Shown here: one piece after another, positions 20,537 through 32,449 of the stretch | How positions within the stretch are numbered: the first letter of the stretch is position 1 | How the letters are laid out: each line of letters begins with the position of its first letter | NCBI GenBank assembly: GCA_037962975.1 | Contig: CM075673.1 | Coordinates: 124,019,001 to 124,083,000, forward strand | Source of the DNA: Clitoria ternatea | Taxonomy: Eukaryota > Streptophyta > Magnoliopsida > Fabales > Fabaceae | Reading direction: 5' to 3' | DNA length: 64,000 bases | Program-made: the position numbers and the translations under genes | The notes under the pieces: generated by a model | Database searches by the model: none | Told to the model about the DNA's origin: nothing | Seen by the model: only the letters and a program-made list of their open reading frames with translations

Positions 20537-21329
20537 ACTTACCCTTATTTTCTACCCATTTTGACTTATAGGCTCTATTGTTATCCCCACTATAGGATTC
20601 TCTTTCCTTAAATTGGTTTTCTACTTTGGTGCATTGGTGGAGTAACTCCTCTATATCCACATGTGGAAGAAGTTCTACCCTATTTTTGATGTTCCTATTA
20701 AGTCCATGTAAGAACCTATGCATTAAGGTTTCTTCATCTTTTTCTAGGTTGGCTCTAATCATGGCTATTTCTAAGGCTTTATAGTAGTCTTCTAAACATT
20801 TGGAGCCTTGGGTGAGCCTATTAAGCTTTGCTAATAGTTTACCACGATAATAGTTAGGAACATATCTTTTCCTAAGGAGAGCTTTTAAGTCTACCCAATC
20901 ATCTATGGGAGGGAAGTTGTCTCTTTTTCTCTCCTTACAAATTTGGGTCCACCAAACTAGAGCATAATTTTGGAAAGAAAGAGTTGCAATCCTAACTTTT
21001 TTATCATCTTTTATTTGATGGGAGTTGAATATTTGTTCTACCCTCATCTCCCATTCTAAGTAAGCTTCAATGTCACTCTTGCCATTGAATGGGGGAATTT
21101 CTAACCTTACTTCTCTTAAGCCTATGTCCTCCTTTCTATGGTCATGGTGCCTTCTTTGTCTTGTTTCTTCCTTATTATCACTAATGTTATGTCTTTGATT
21201 TCTTTGTTGTCTATGCCTAGTTCTAGGGGGTTCATTATGCTCAAGATTGGTTAGCCTAGCATTAATATTGTTTAAGCTATCCATTATGTTATGAAGCATG
21301 GTTTTGTTCTCCCTATCACTAGATGACAT
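20454..21329 (-). pseudogene. gag: Element B gag (capsid region)
   Basis: Gag begins MSSSDRENKTMLHN, with a short coiled-coil-prone helix (IMDSLNNINARLTNLE) and a basic Arg/His/Gln segment. The retrotransposon Gag domain follows with IPPFNGKSDIEAYLEWE, ALVWWTQI and LLRKRYVPNYYRGKLL. The zinc knuckle is in another frame, so a frameshift separates capsid and nucleocapsid within the 20454-20536 overlap. The ATG at 21329 has relatives at the same position in D (26623) and in E (61766 region). Confidence 0.88.
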
Positions 21330-23600
21330 CTTTTAATGTTGTCAAAGAAATTTGAGACAAAAACAAAGTATGTATAGACAAGCTAGTCGAGGAAGATGAA
21401 TGCAATACAATTGAAAGAAACACTTCAACAATCCTAAAATATCAATACTAGGTTTCTATCCTAAGGGAAAAACAATGTCCTAGGTTGTCTTTAACTAGGT
21501 TAGTCCTATGTTGCTTATGTAAATCCTAAGTTGTCCTTAACCTAAATTGATTATGTTTGTCCTAGGATGTTACTAGTGATTAACTAACCCTAGACAAGCC
21601 TAACCAATTTCGGTTTTAAGAAGTAGTTAACCTAAGAAAATTAGTTCAACTAACTAACTAAGTCTTAACAAACCCTAACTAAAAAGTAGTTAATTAGTTA
21701 TGGAAGTTGTAACAAAGTCTAACCACTAAAACTAACCAACTAATTCGGTTATGTATTAGTTAACCCAACTAACTAGTAGTTATGATAACTAGAATTAGTT
21801 CCAACCACTAACTAATTAACCTAATTAGTTAAGACACTCAACTAACTACCAACTAACTAACTAATTATAGTTGTAACTTCTAACTAATTCTAACCAATTA
21901 ACTAAAAGTAGTTAACAAACAAATGCACATGTACTATCCTAATTCGAAATTTACTAAGCAAAAGGAAAGTTATAATGTCCAAAAAGTCCAATGTCCTTGT
22001 TGTGTCCAAAATACAAGACAAAATCCTACTACACAAAGCCTAAGAATTGAAAAACTTTGCCTAAGTTCTACTACTTACAAAGCTTTTGCCTCCTTTACAA
22101 TTGTCTTTAAAAGTCCTTCTTGATGTATAAGTTCTAACTTTACCTAGCAAAAGAAGACAAGACAACAACTCCAAACAAGATTTGGTTAATAGGAAACACA
22201 AAGAAAAATTTTAAACCTCACTAAAGTGTATCTCTCAAGTGTATGCCTTCTGTTAGAGATTATCAAGCTCAATCAATTTCCACACCAATCTCAAGTGTTT
22301 CAATATGCTACCCTCAATTATTGGAGAAATGGAGTGATCTTAGAAGTTTGAAAAGATACAAACTCAAGACAAAACTTTAAGAAGCAAAAATGACAAACTA
22401 AAAAGGCTTAAGAAATAAAGGCTACTCAAATGGATTTTTATTTTTTTTATATGACAAGACTCTAAAAGAAATAAAAGTTCAAAAGAATGAAAGCTAACTT
22501 GGAATAGAATTGACTTTGACAAAACAAGACAAACAAGAAAACACATGCAAGAATCAAAGCTTAACGTACAACCTAGCTTAGAAACTCTAGAGTTGCAAAA
22601 ATAAGCAAAGAAGTCTTAATGAACAAGTCTTAGAAATGTCAAGTAATGAAACACTTCACTTTTGGTATTGGTTATTTCAAAATTTTAGTGATGATGTATG
22701 GTGTCTCAAATTCAACTTGGTATTGAGGCTTTCTTTTTAATACTCTTTTTCTCCTTTGGTACTTTTCTTTTCTTTTTGATACTTTTCTTTTCTTTTTCCT
22801 CTCAAGATTTCAAGGTAACAACACCAATCTTATAATTCCAAAACTGAAATGCACAAATGGTACAAACAAGTTCAATTAATGCTTCTTGCTTAAGGCAAAC
22901 TATGCAACCTTCTCCCAATTTGATGTATAGGAGGTGACTAATTTTTTTTGACAAGTTTTGTTTTTGATGCAAGCAAGATGAAAAGGAATGTAAAAGTGAT
23001 ATCCTAATAGTGCCAGTAAAGAAAAATTAAACCTAGAATCAAAGCTAAGATTGGAAACTAACAATCCTAAAAGTTAACTTGACTTTGGAGTGTCTTTAAT
23101 GTGAGACCTCCCAACAACAAGAATGGAACCTTTTTAGGAGCCAATCAAAGTGCTTGAATTGCCCCTATACCATACGGTTTTGCACACTAAAAAGGAAGAA
23201 GCAATTAATTTCCTAGAACTCTAGACAAGGTTCCACATGGCACCTAACTAACTTCCTTAATTGGCTCTAACTAACAACTAACAACTAACAATTAACTAAC
23301 TTGTAACAACAAACTAACAACCTAACAAACCAAAACTAACATGTGCCAACTCTGAATTTTAGAAGCTAAAATAGAATGTTAACATAAACCAACCGAAATT
23401 GACCATACCAAAATGCAAAAATTGAAGCCACAAAAGAAACTAGCACGAAAACTCAAAAGAACTAAAACTTTTTATGATTTTTTTTATGCTAACAAGGCAT
23501 TAACAAGACCTATGAATGATTAAGAACCAGAATTCCAGCCAGCAAAGAGAAGTGAAAAATGAAAATTAAAATGGAAGAGAAGAAGAAAAGAACCTCCCAA
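21330..23600 (-). other. Leader of B (2.3 kb) with TAACTAA-rich block
   Basis: This noncoding stretch lies between PBS and gag. At about 21540-21930 and again near 23260-23340 it is a degenerate run of TAACTAA/TTAGTTA words, read as TTAGTTA on the element's own strand. The same block occupies the leader of D (26870-27230) and of E (61210-61560). Otherwise AT-rich, with no coding potential I trust. Confidence 0.75.
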
Positions 23601-23615
23601 GGCTCAATGATACCA
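23601..23615 (-). promoter_or_regulatory. Primer-binding site of B
   Basis: The minus strand reads TGGTATCATTGAGCC two bases inside the 5' LTR. The first eight bases match the tRNA-Met type; the rest fits only with a two-base insertion. D has the identical site, and E has a variant. Confidence 0.7.
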
Positions 23616-23617
23616 CA

Positions 23618-24429
23618 TGATGTAGGCTCTTCATCCACTTTCTTGAAGAGAGATGGATCTAGGGCTCTTTCTCCTATCTTCCTTCAATGTAAGCTTGAGA
23701 ACTTCTTCTTCTAGGCAAGGAAACCGAAAACCAAAAGCCTAAACTAAAGGAGGGTGACGCAAGGAACAAGAGAAAAGGGAGTGAAATGCAAGTAGAGAAG
23801 GATGAACAATGGAGGAAGGTTTGGAAAAGGGGAGAGGAAAAGGTTGGAGGCCACTTCCAAAAGAGGGGAAGATAACTCCACTCACCACCAAGGGAGGGAG
23901 AAACCACTTGGATAAGAGCTTGAGAGAGCTCTCTAATTCTAGAGAGAAGGAGGAGAATCTCTCACTAGGAAACACTAAGTGCTCTCAAAATCTTGCAAAT
24001 GAATTAATTGTTCCTTGTTTACAAAAGGAGAAGTCCTTATATAGGCCATGGGAATTTCGGCCAAGGACTAGCAAAGTGGGCTTGAGCATGAATCCAAGGC
24101 CCATTAAGAGAAAAAGATAAGCAAATGGCCTATACATGGCCCAAAAGGAAAGTACAAGGCCCTAAAGTGGCCCATTTGACCTTGCAAGGTCCAAATCTAT
24201 CCTATAAGCCTAGAGAAACTATTTAGAAAGTATATTACAAGTAAAGTACTCATAGATCCTCATAGGTTCCTTATTGGGCTTAGGCGCACTAGAAGAGAGA
24301 AAAGAGAAAAGGGCTTTATGAATGCTCTCTTTGGCCCTTTTGGTCTTGGCCCTTGTGAGGGGACCTCTATATGCTTCAAGTCCTTTCTCTAATGTAGTGT
24401 GCGGGTCTTCCTTGGGTATGTCCACATTA
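23618..24429 (-). repeat. Element B 5' LTR
   Basis: The 812-bp LTR is intact. It has a minus-strand TATA box (plus CCTTATATA at 24035). It ends at CCACATTA next to the right GGGGC duplication (24430-24434). Confidence 0.92.
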
Positions 24430-24434
24430 GGGGC

Positions 24435-25777
24435 ACACAGCACGCTTTAGCGTGATCAACAAACAACAACAGCCCCCTCTCACGAGCGTGACCTTGGACA
24501 TCAATGGTGAGCTTGAGCATGGATTTATGCAGCTTGAGCGTGATTAAGAGAGAGCATCAGGACCCTTCCACGCTCAAGCGTGGGAAAGGGCCGCTCAAGC
24601 TGAGCTCGAGCTCGCCTGAGCGTGGATCAAGCGTGAAGCAGATATGCTAGATAGGAAGGCCACGCTTGAGCGTGGTTTAGATGGTTTGAGCGTAAGATAA
24701 CCAGGGAGTATCAGGACCCTTCACGCTTGAGCGTAACCAGTGAGCTCAAGCGTGACTCATGCAGTATGGGATTTTTTAATTTAATATTTACCAATGGTGT
24801 GATGCCAACTCAACCATTTTCTTGTGTTTCTGCATGTCTCCGAATATTCCTTCATGGGCTCTATGCAAGTGGCAAGGGAAGCTGAAGCATAACCCCTATA
24901 AATCAAGTAGAAAATAGGACATCAAGGATCATCACTTCATCTCCTTCATATCATCAAACACATTTCCTACATTTTTCACTCTGTATTCATTTCCAAATTT
25001 TCTTAAAGTGAAAATGCAAGGCATGAGTAACTAATTTCCTTATTGGGATTGGTTGTAATCAAATCAAACCTGAAGTAATGCCACTGTAAGTTTTCATTTA
25101 TGTTAATGAGATTTAATAGTTTCTGTATTTCATTCTACCATTAATGCCTAAAGATACTTGATCACTATTTTCTTGTTTTAAGTTTTCTTAACTATACTGG
25201 GAAGTCACTTTTGAGAGCAAATCTGAATGAAATACTCCTTGTAAGTAGCTTACCAGGGATGGCATCTAACGCAATGAACGTCAAAACAATCGATCGGTAA
25301 TGCTGGAATGATTTTCAAAGTGACTGAGGGATCAACAAATTGAAATCATTCTTATGAATTTTGTAGTCGAGGGATCGATACAAATGACTTTGATTGTGAC
25401 GTAGAAATTATTATTTTAATTTACATACATACAAATTTACTTAGCTTACGAAGGGTGCGATGCGATGAAACCAATCCCAGTTTTCCAAATCTGATTTTCA
25501 CCCAAACACTTTACGTCACTATTATTCAATACTTACTACTTACTTTATATTCAATCTTTTGCATAACAAAAACAATCCAAACCTTTTGTCAAAACTCAAT
25601 TCAAGAACTAAGATCTTCAAACCAATACCTCCTTAGAGGAATGACATCTTTACTATACTACAATCACTGTGTTTAAACTTGGCACAACCATTCCATTGAG
25701 TTCATATTATACAAATTTGATTCTCTCTCCTTGAACTCTTCATTTCTTTGTATGATACACATAAAAATACATTACCA
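24435..25777 (+). repeat. Athila LTR, right part; shared by two tandem copies
   Basis: It completes the LTR begun at 5810, about 1,556 bp in total. It carries GCTTGAGC/GCTCAAGC pairs, TCAGG motifs at 24554 and 24708 placed 18 and 17 bp before a palindrome, and a TATA box at 24897. It ends ACATTACCA. Upstream it closes an Athila with pol, env and polypurine tract, so it is a 3' LTR. Downstream it is followed by a PBS and gag, so it is also a 5' LTR. Confidence 0.88.
24897..24902 (+). promoter_or_regulatory. TATA box, Athila LTR
   Basis: TATAAA in the context CCCCTATAAATCAAG lies after the palindrome block. The same site is at 31125 in the solo LTR. Confidence 0.55.
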
Positions 25778-25782
25778 AGTTT

Positions 25783-25800
25783 TGGCGCCGCAGCCGAGGA
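25783..25800 (+). promoter_or_regulatory. Primer-binding site, tRNA-Asp type, second Athila copy
   Basis: TGGCGCCGCAGCCGAGGA starts five bases after the LTR end. It matches the plant tRNA-Asp 3' end complement with three mismatches, which is the Athila-type primer. Confidence 0.75.
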
Positions 25801-25910
25801 GGTGATTTAAGTTTGAATATTTTAGCATTGAATTGACAAAGACAGTGTAAATAAATTTGTTTTCAATTTTTTTATTGTGTGGTAACTTGGCTATTTTGAG
25901 TACTTGATTT

Positions 25911-26158
25911 ATGATCTTAAGAGGACAGGGCACAAAAGAACAACTTGCATTTGATCCAGAAACAGATAGGTTCCTCAAGAAAATCAAGAAAGCCAAGCAG
26001 AACTTCCAGGCAGGACAAACTTCCTCTGATACAATGGATGTTAATAGCAACAATCAAAATCCACCAAGGAGAACACTGGGAGATTACACTTTACAACAAG
26101 GACCCAGACATTACTCAAGCATTGCTATTCTAAACACAATAAGGGCTATAGGAACATA
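25911..26158 (+). pseudogene. Athila gag N-terminus, truncated
   Basis: The ATG at 25911 begins MILRGQGTKEQLAFDPETD, followed by RRTLGDYTLQQGPRHYSSIAI, the usual Athila Gag N-terminal blocks. About 80 residues remain. At about 26149 the sequence becomes the minus-strand gag of element D, and the stop at 26157 belongs to that foreign sequence. Nothing else of this second Athila copy is seen in the window. Confidence 0.8.
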
Positions 26159-26159
26159 A

Positions 26160-26623
26160 CGTTTTCTTAATAGAGCTTTCAAGTCTAACCAATCATCTAT
26201 TGGTGGGAAGTTATCTTTCTTTCTCTCCTTACACACTTGGGTCCACCATACTAAGGCATAATTTTGGAATGAGAGAGTGGCTATCCTAACTTTCTTTTCT
26301 TATTTTATTTAATGAGAATTAAACAATTGCTCAACTCTCATCTCCTATTCTAAGTAAGCTTCAACATCACTCTTTCCATTAAATGGGGGAATTTCAAGTT
26401 TTACCTCTCTTAAGCTTATGTCTTCTCTTTTATGTTCATAGTGTCTTCTATGTCTAAGTTCATCCTCACTATCACTATTATTATGTCTTTGATTTCTTTG
26501 ATTTCTATGCCTAGCTCTAGGGTTTTCATTATGCTCTATGTTATTTAACCTATTGTTGATGTTATTCAAACTTTCCATTATGTTATGAACCATATACTTG
26601 TTTTCCCTATCACTAGAAGACAT
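26160..26623 (-). pseudogene. Element D gag N-terminal fragment
   Basis: The start MSSSDRENKYMVHN at 26623 parallels B's gag. It continues to IPPFNGKSDVEAYLE, where a stop ends the longest frame at 26345. Homology continues on the minus strand to about 26160 with further breaks (the ALVWWTQ region is still recognisable). The fragment ends at the junction with Athila gag. Confidence 0.8.
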
Positions 26624-28920
26624 CTTTTAAGGTTGTCAAAGAAATTTAAGATAATGGATGCTTGATGCAAAGCAAGTATTAGAAAACACACAACAATCCT
26701 AAAATACATGTACTAGGTTTCTTTCCTAAGGGAAACAAGAACCTAAGTTGTCTTGTACTAGGTTGTATCCTAGGATGTAGTACTATGATTAGTTATGCAA
26801 GACCTATGTTGTCTTAACCTATGTTTCTTATGAGAATCCTAGATTGTAACTAATCAAGTAACTAACCCTAACAAGCCTAAACAATTTCAGTTATGGGAAG
26901 TTAGAAGTAACAAATTAGTTTCAACTAATCAACTAACTCTAACTAACACCAACTAACTCTAACGAACACCAACTAACCCTAACTAAATTTAGTTATTTAG
27001 TTATTATGGTTGTAACTAAGTCTAACCACTTAACCTCCTAACTAAATTCGGTTAATTAATTGGTTATGCCAACTAAAATTTGGTTGGGATGTAGTTAGGT
27101 TAACTAGAATTAGTTCCAACTACTAACTAACTAGCCAAATTAGTTAAGACCAATAACTAACTAACTACTTCTAGTTGTAACTAATTAACTACTTAACTAA
27201 CTAACAACTAACTAATTAACAAACAAATGCAAATGCTTCTCCTTAATTTTGAAATTTACCAAAAGGAAATGAAATTAATAGAGTCCAAAGTCCAATGTCC
27301 AATTAGTGTCCAAAATACAAGTCAAAAACCTACTACACTTTTTATAAGAATTTGAAAATTTCCCTATGTTCTACTAGTTATAAGGCTTTTGCTTCCTTTA
27401 CAATGTTCTTCAAGCTCTTCCCTTGATGTATAAGCTCCACCTCACCTAGCAAAACAACATAAAAGAAACAACTCCAAACAAAATTGTTAAGGGAAAATGA
27501 ACAAAATTTGAAACCTCACAAGTGTGTCTCTCAAGTGTATCTCACAAATTCTTACCCTTTCTCTTTGGATCAAGTTCACTTAAGCAATTATTACTCTCAC
27601 CTTAAGTGTTCCAAGATGCTACCTCAATGGTATAGAGAAGGAATTATCAAAAGGTTTGAAAGATAGAAAACTCAATTGACAAAACTTAAGAAGGAATCAA
27701 GACAAACTAAAAAGGCTTAAGAAAGAAAGGTTACTCAAATGGGAATGGATTTGGATTTTTTGATTGACAAGACACTAAAGCAATAAATGTTTAAAACAAA
27801 TAAAGGCTATACTTGAATGGAATTTTAAATTTGATGATGGACAAAACTAGACAAGCAAAGAAATTAAAATGCAACAACAAAAGCAAGGTACAACCTAAGC
27901 TTAGAAACTCTAAAGTTGCAACACTAAGCAATCAAGTTCAAATGAAAAATGAGTATACAATGTCAACTAGCAAACACCTTACTTCAAGCTTATGGAATTT
28001 TGAAAATGATACAATGATTTATTGTTCAAGTTTACAAGTTTCTAATGAGGCTACTTTTTACTCTTTGTTTTTCAACACTCTTTTTCAATTTTGTAATTTC
28101 AGGCTTTGTATTTTCTTTTGTATCTTTCTATTTCTTTCCTTTTCTTGCCTCTTGTACTTTTTAATTAAACAACACCACAAAGCTATTCCAAAACCGAAAC
28201 AAGGATTAAGCTAAAACAAGTTCACTTGACACTTTCTTGCTTAGAGAAAAACAATGCAACCTTCTTCCAAAGTAGTGAATGGAAGGCTTATGACTAAATC
28301 TTTTTGACAAAAATTTCTTTTGTGTAAAGAAATATAAAACTAAATTAAGATGGTAACCTATTAGTTCATTCACAACAAAAATTAAACCTAGATGAAAAGC
28401 TAAGAATAGATTTCTAACACTCCTAAGATGAGCTAACTTTTTGAGAGTCTTAAAATGAGACCTCCTAACACTTAAGATTAGAACCTCTTTGGAGTTAATC
28501 AAGATGCTTGAATTACTCCTCCACACGGATTTGCACTCTAAAAGTTGAGTCAATAATTTTCTAGAACAAAAGAAAAGGTTCCAAATGGAACACACCTAGT
28601 TAGCTCTAACAACTAACAAACTTGTAACTACCAAACTAGAAGATCAAAACTGAAAACTTACTTGTGCCAACTCAAAATTTTGAAAGCTTAAAGACAATCA
28701 AGACATACCAAACTGAAAATTAGGAGAACAATATGCCAAAAATTGAAAGAGAAAAAGGAACCAACACAAAACTTCAAAGAAACAACACTTTTTTATGGAT
28801 TTTCTATCATATCCTGGCATCAACAAGACAAGTATATGAATTAAATTTGTACAACCAGACAACAAAAAAAATTGAAACCAAAATGCTTAAAAGGAAAAAG
28901 AAGCAGAAAAGAACCTCTAA
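26624..28920 (-). other. Leader of D
   Basis: This noncoding stretch is collinear with the leader of B and includes the TAACTAA-rich block at about 26870-27230. Several short ORFs here show no domain and have no counterpart kept in B, so I do not call genes. Confidence 0.7.
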
Positions 28921-28935
28921 GGCTCAATGATACCA
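28921..28935 (-). promoter_or_regulatory. Primer-binding site of D
   Basis: The minus strand reads TGGTATCATTGAGCC, the same as in B, two bases inside the LTR. Confidence 0.7.
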
Positions 28936-28937
28936 CT

Positions 28938-29754
28938 TGATGTAGGAGGATCTTCAAGACTTCCTTTGAATGGGATGGATCTTGGCCCTTCTCCTTCTTC
29001 TAACCTTCAAATGCCAATATTGAATGCAATCTTGAGGTTAAAACCGAAACATAAAAAGGGAAAAAGACTCTAAGAGTGGACAAAATTTGGTGAAAGGAAA
29101 AGAGAGAAAAGATGAAATGGAAGGAGGAATTGAGGAGAATGGAAGGGATGATGGAAATGGATGAATGAGAGGCCACTTCCTAGGGAAGATAACTCTGTTG
29201 AACTCGCCACCAATGAGGGAGGAACCTCTTGGATGAGAGCTTGCAGAAGATCTCCTAATCCTAGAGAGAAGGAAGAGAATCTCTCACTAAAAACTCACTT
29301 AAAGTGGTCAAAATCTCAAAATGCATAATTGTGTAAGTTTTTACAAAAGGAGAGCTCCTTATATAGGCCTCCATAATTTTGGCCAAGGAGGAGCTTATGG
29401 GCTTCGTTCATGGATCCAAGGCCCAAAAGAGACAAAGGGAAGGAAGATGGCCGATACATGGCCCAAAAGGAAAGTACATGGCCTTAAAGTGGCCCATTTG
29501 ACCTTGTAAGGCCCAAATAAAACCTATAAGCCTAGAGAATCTAACTAGGGACTATATTGCAAGAAAAGTATAAGTAGATCCTTAAGGTTTCCTCATTGGG
29601 CTTGGGCCTACTAAACAAAGAGAAGAAGGAAGCTAATGCTTTGTGTATGCTCTCTTTGGCTTTCTTTGACTTTGCCCTTGTGAGGGGACCCTTGTAAGCT
29701 TCAAGTCCTTTCTCTAGGGTAGTGTGAGGGTCTTCCCTTGGTGTATCCTTATTA
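28938..29754 (-). repeat. Element D 5' LTR
   Basis: The 817-bp LTR has plus-strand ends TGATGTAGG...CCTTATTA, a minus-strand TATA box (plus CCTTATATA at 29357) and a layout like B's LTR. It is followed by unrelated sequence at 29755. The partner LTR is missing, so no target duplication can be checked. Confidence 0.85.
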
Positions 29755-30441
29755 GGAGCTAACATCAGCCAAGCAATGGGCACACACTGGAAGTATTGGG
29801 ATATCGGCCAAACAAGAAAAAAAGGGGCATCGGCCAAATTCATTCACACCAAAAGGAATGAGCCCATACCGGTGTAGGTAAATGATACACCATCTTTGTC
29901 ACTACCTCGTAAGTAGCTGATTTAGCCGATGTCATTTAGTATCACTTGATGTGGAGGACTCAGGCACTACCACATCGTCCACTACCAGGGACCAAAGCCC
30001 ATGTTGTGACGTGGAAAACACTACCAAATAACAGACAAAGTGAAAAGTGAAAAATAATAATAAAATCCCAGTTCCCTCTATTCCCCATTATTGAATAGTG
30101 GCCAGGCTATTTCTCCATCACTCGTATGGGTTGATGGAAATATAAGTTGTCAAAGCACTCATTAGCATGGGAAGAGGTTGAGGAGACCTCTATAAATGCC
30201 TTATTTGAAGAGTTCCAAGGGTCCGAATTTTGAACCCTTAATTCCTGGAAGAAAGAACAACCTCTAACTTCTTCTCTTTTCTTCAAATTGGCACCAGAGA
30301 ATTTTGCTTCTTTGTCCCTGTGTTCAAACCTCCCCTCACTCATTTTTAAAGAGAACACCGGTCCAACTTTTGACTGGAATTCCCTGAATCGCCTAAACCT
30401 GAGCCTCTTTGCTTTTCTTTGTGAGCGAACATCGTCCCAGG
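29755..30441 (+). other. Probable start of Ogre 5' LTR, boundary uncertain
   Basis: There is no gene. TGTCACTACCTCG at 29898 could be the LTR start, since the LTR end at 33773 reads CGTGACA, its inverted match. CCTCTATAAATGCC at 30188-30201 is a good TATA box on the plus strand. The piece 29755-29897, with two ATCGGCCAAA repeats, is not identified. The solo Athila LTR interrupts at 30442. Confidence 0.45.
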
Positions 30442-32006
30442 TGATAAGTGTCATTTCACATTGATTTCATACTTCAATTAAACTCATTTTTGAAAGAATT
30501 TAACCAGATTAGTAATTAATTAAGCATGATTTTTATTGTAAATAACACATTGTGTAAAACAAGCTTGATTTGTAAAAATATTCGAAGAAGGTACCAAAAA
30601 CCCTTGAAGAATCAGCATCGAGCCAGGGACGCTTGAGCGGGGCACACTTAAGCGTGATCAACAAACAACAACAGCCCCCTCTCACACTTGAGCGCGAGCT
30701 CGAGCTCGCTCAAGCGTGACCTTGGACACCAATGGTGAGCTTGAGCATGGATTTATGCAGTTTGAGCATGATTAAGAGAGAGCATCAGGACCCTTCCACG
30801 CTCAAGCGTGGGAAAGGGCCGCTCAAGCTGAGCTCGAGCTCGCCTGAGCGTGGATCAAGCGTGAAGCAGATATGCTGGACAGGAAGGCCACGCTTGAGCA
30901 TGGTTTAGATGGTTTGAGCGTAAGATAACCAGGGAGAATCAGGACCCTTCACGCTTGAGCGTAACCAGTGAGCTCAAGCGTGACTCATGCAGTATGGGAT
31001 TTTTTAATTTAATATTCACCAATGGTGTGATGCCAACTCAACCATTTTCTTGTGTTTCTGCATGTCTCCGAATATTCCTTCATGGGCTCTATGCAAGTGG
31101 CAAGGGAAGCTGAAGCATAACCCCTATAAATCAAGCAGAAAACAGGACATCAAGGATCATCACTTCATCTCCTTCATATCATCAAACACATTTCCTGCAT
31201 TTTTCACTCTGTATTCATTTCCAAATTTTCTTAAAGTGAAAATGCAAGGCATAAGTAACTAATTTCCTTATTGGGATTGGTTGTAATCAAATCAAACCTG
31301 AAGTAATGCCACTGTAAGTTTTTATTTATGTTAATGAGATTTGATAGTTTCTGTATTTCATTCTGCCATTAATGCCTAAAGATACTTGATCACTATTTTC
31401 TTGTTTTAAGTTTTCTTAAGTATACTAGGAAGTCACTTTTGAGAGCAGATCTGAATGAAATACTCGTTGTGAGTAGCTAACCAGGGATGGCATCTAACGC
31501 AATGAACGTCAAAACAATCGATCGGTAATGCTGGAATGATTTTCAAAGTGACTGAGGGATCATCGGTTTGAAATAATTCTTATGAATTTTGTAGTCAAGG
31601 GATCGATACAAATTACTTTGATTGTGACGTAGAACTTATTATTTCAATTTACATACATACAAATTTACTTGGCTTACGAAGGGTCAGATGCGATGAAACC
31701 AATCCCAGTTTTCCAAATCTGATTTTCACCCAAACACTTTACTGTCACTATTATTCAATACTTGCTACTTACTTTATATTCAATCTTTTGCATAACAAAA
31801 ACAATCCAAACCTTTTGTCAAAACTCAATTCAAGAACTAAGATCTTCAAATCAACACCTCCTCAGTGGAACGACATCTTTACTATACTACAATCATTGTC
31901 TTTAAACTTGGCACAACCATTCCATTAAGTTCATATTATACAAACTTGATTCTCTTTCCTTGAACTCTTCATTTCTTTGTATGATACACATAAAAATACA
32001 TTACCA
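30442..32006 (+). mobile_element. Solo Athila LTR
   Basis: This 1,565-bp LTR is complete, TGATAAGTG...ACATTACCA, with neither PPT before it nor PBS after it. It is flanked by CCAGG (30437-30441) and CCAAG (32007-32011), a 5-bp target duplication with one mismatch. It carries the GCTYAAGC/GCTTGAGC pairs and a TATA box at 31125. Solo LTRs arise by recombination between the two LTRs of one element. Confidence 0.88.
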
Positions 32007-32449
32007 CCAAGCCCTGTTCCAGTAACTAAAGTCCCATTGTTTTGATTCAGCCTACAACGGATTTACTTTGGTTACCAAGTTTCGTTCCTAGATTCCTCAG
32101 ATTAACCTCGGTTACCAGATCCGTTCCTAGACCCCTCATTAGATCCATACACAGCCCCAATACCACATTTTGATCTTTACATCGGATACACACCGGCCTA
32201 GAATCTTGAAGACCATTCCAAGCTCTGCTTGTCACTTTACACCGGTTGTCGCATTTCTCATCAACACCGGCCTAAAACCTTGAGTACGGCACTTTCTAGC
32301 AAGCACTCTCCACTCCGGTTTTTAATCCTTTCTACTCTCTTTTTCATGACATATTAATTCTGCCTTTTCTTTTGGTATGTATGGTTAAAAAGAATATACA
32401 AAAAGGTAGAAATAAAAAGGGATGAAAAGGGGCATTTTTTATATTCCTT

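Larger units (their letters stand above)
6023..24429 (-). mobile_element. Ty3/gypsy element B, minus strand, split by copia element C
   Basis: The element is bounded by GGGGC duplications and carries about 0.81-kb LTRs at 6023-6220 plus 16226-16839 (its 3' LTR) and at 23618-24429 (its 5' LTR). On the minus strand the order is LTR, PBS, 2.3-kb leader, gag, protease, RT, RNase H, integrase, polypurine tract, LTR. LTR ends read TAATGT...ACATCA in both copies, so the first dinucleotide is TA rather than TG. By eye the LTRs differ at about 13 positions, more than C's LTRs, as expected if B is older. Coding is broken by three stops and a frameshift. Confidence 0.93.
26149..29754 (-). mobile_element. 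Element D, 5' fragment of a B-related gypsy element
   Basis: On the minus strand it has a 5' LTR (28938-29754), PBS, 2.3-kb leader and the first part of gag, then it stops. No RT, integrase or 3' LTR is present. The leader, PBS and gag are clear relatives of B, but the LTR body has diverged strongly from B's, keeping the ends and the TATA region. The break point within gag corresponds to the KRYVPNYYRG region of B. Confidence 0.85.

Noticed and set aside
21540..21930. Telomere-like repeat
   Set aside because: The word is TTAGTTA with many variants, not the plant TTTAGGG, and the block lies inside a retrotransposon leader.
27484..28930. Short ORFs in the leader of D
   Set aside because: No matching ORF is kept in the leader of B, and no domain is visible.
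30107..30454. Minus-strand ORF of 115 codons
   Set aside because: It has no recognisable domain, lies antisense across a likely LTR promoter, and runs over the solo LTR boundary, so it is chance.
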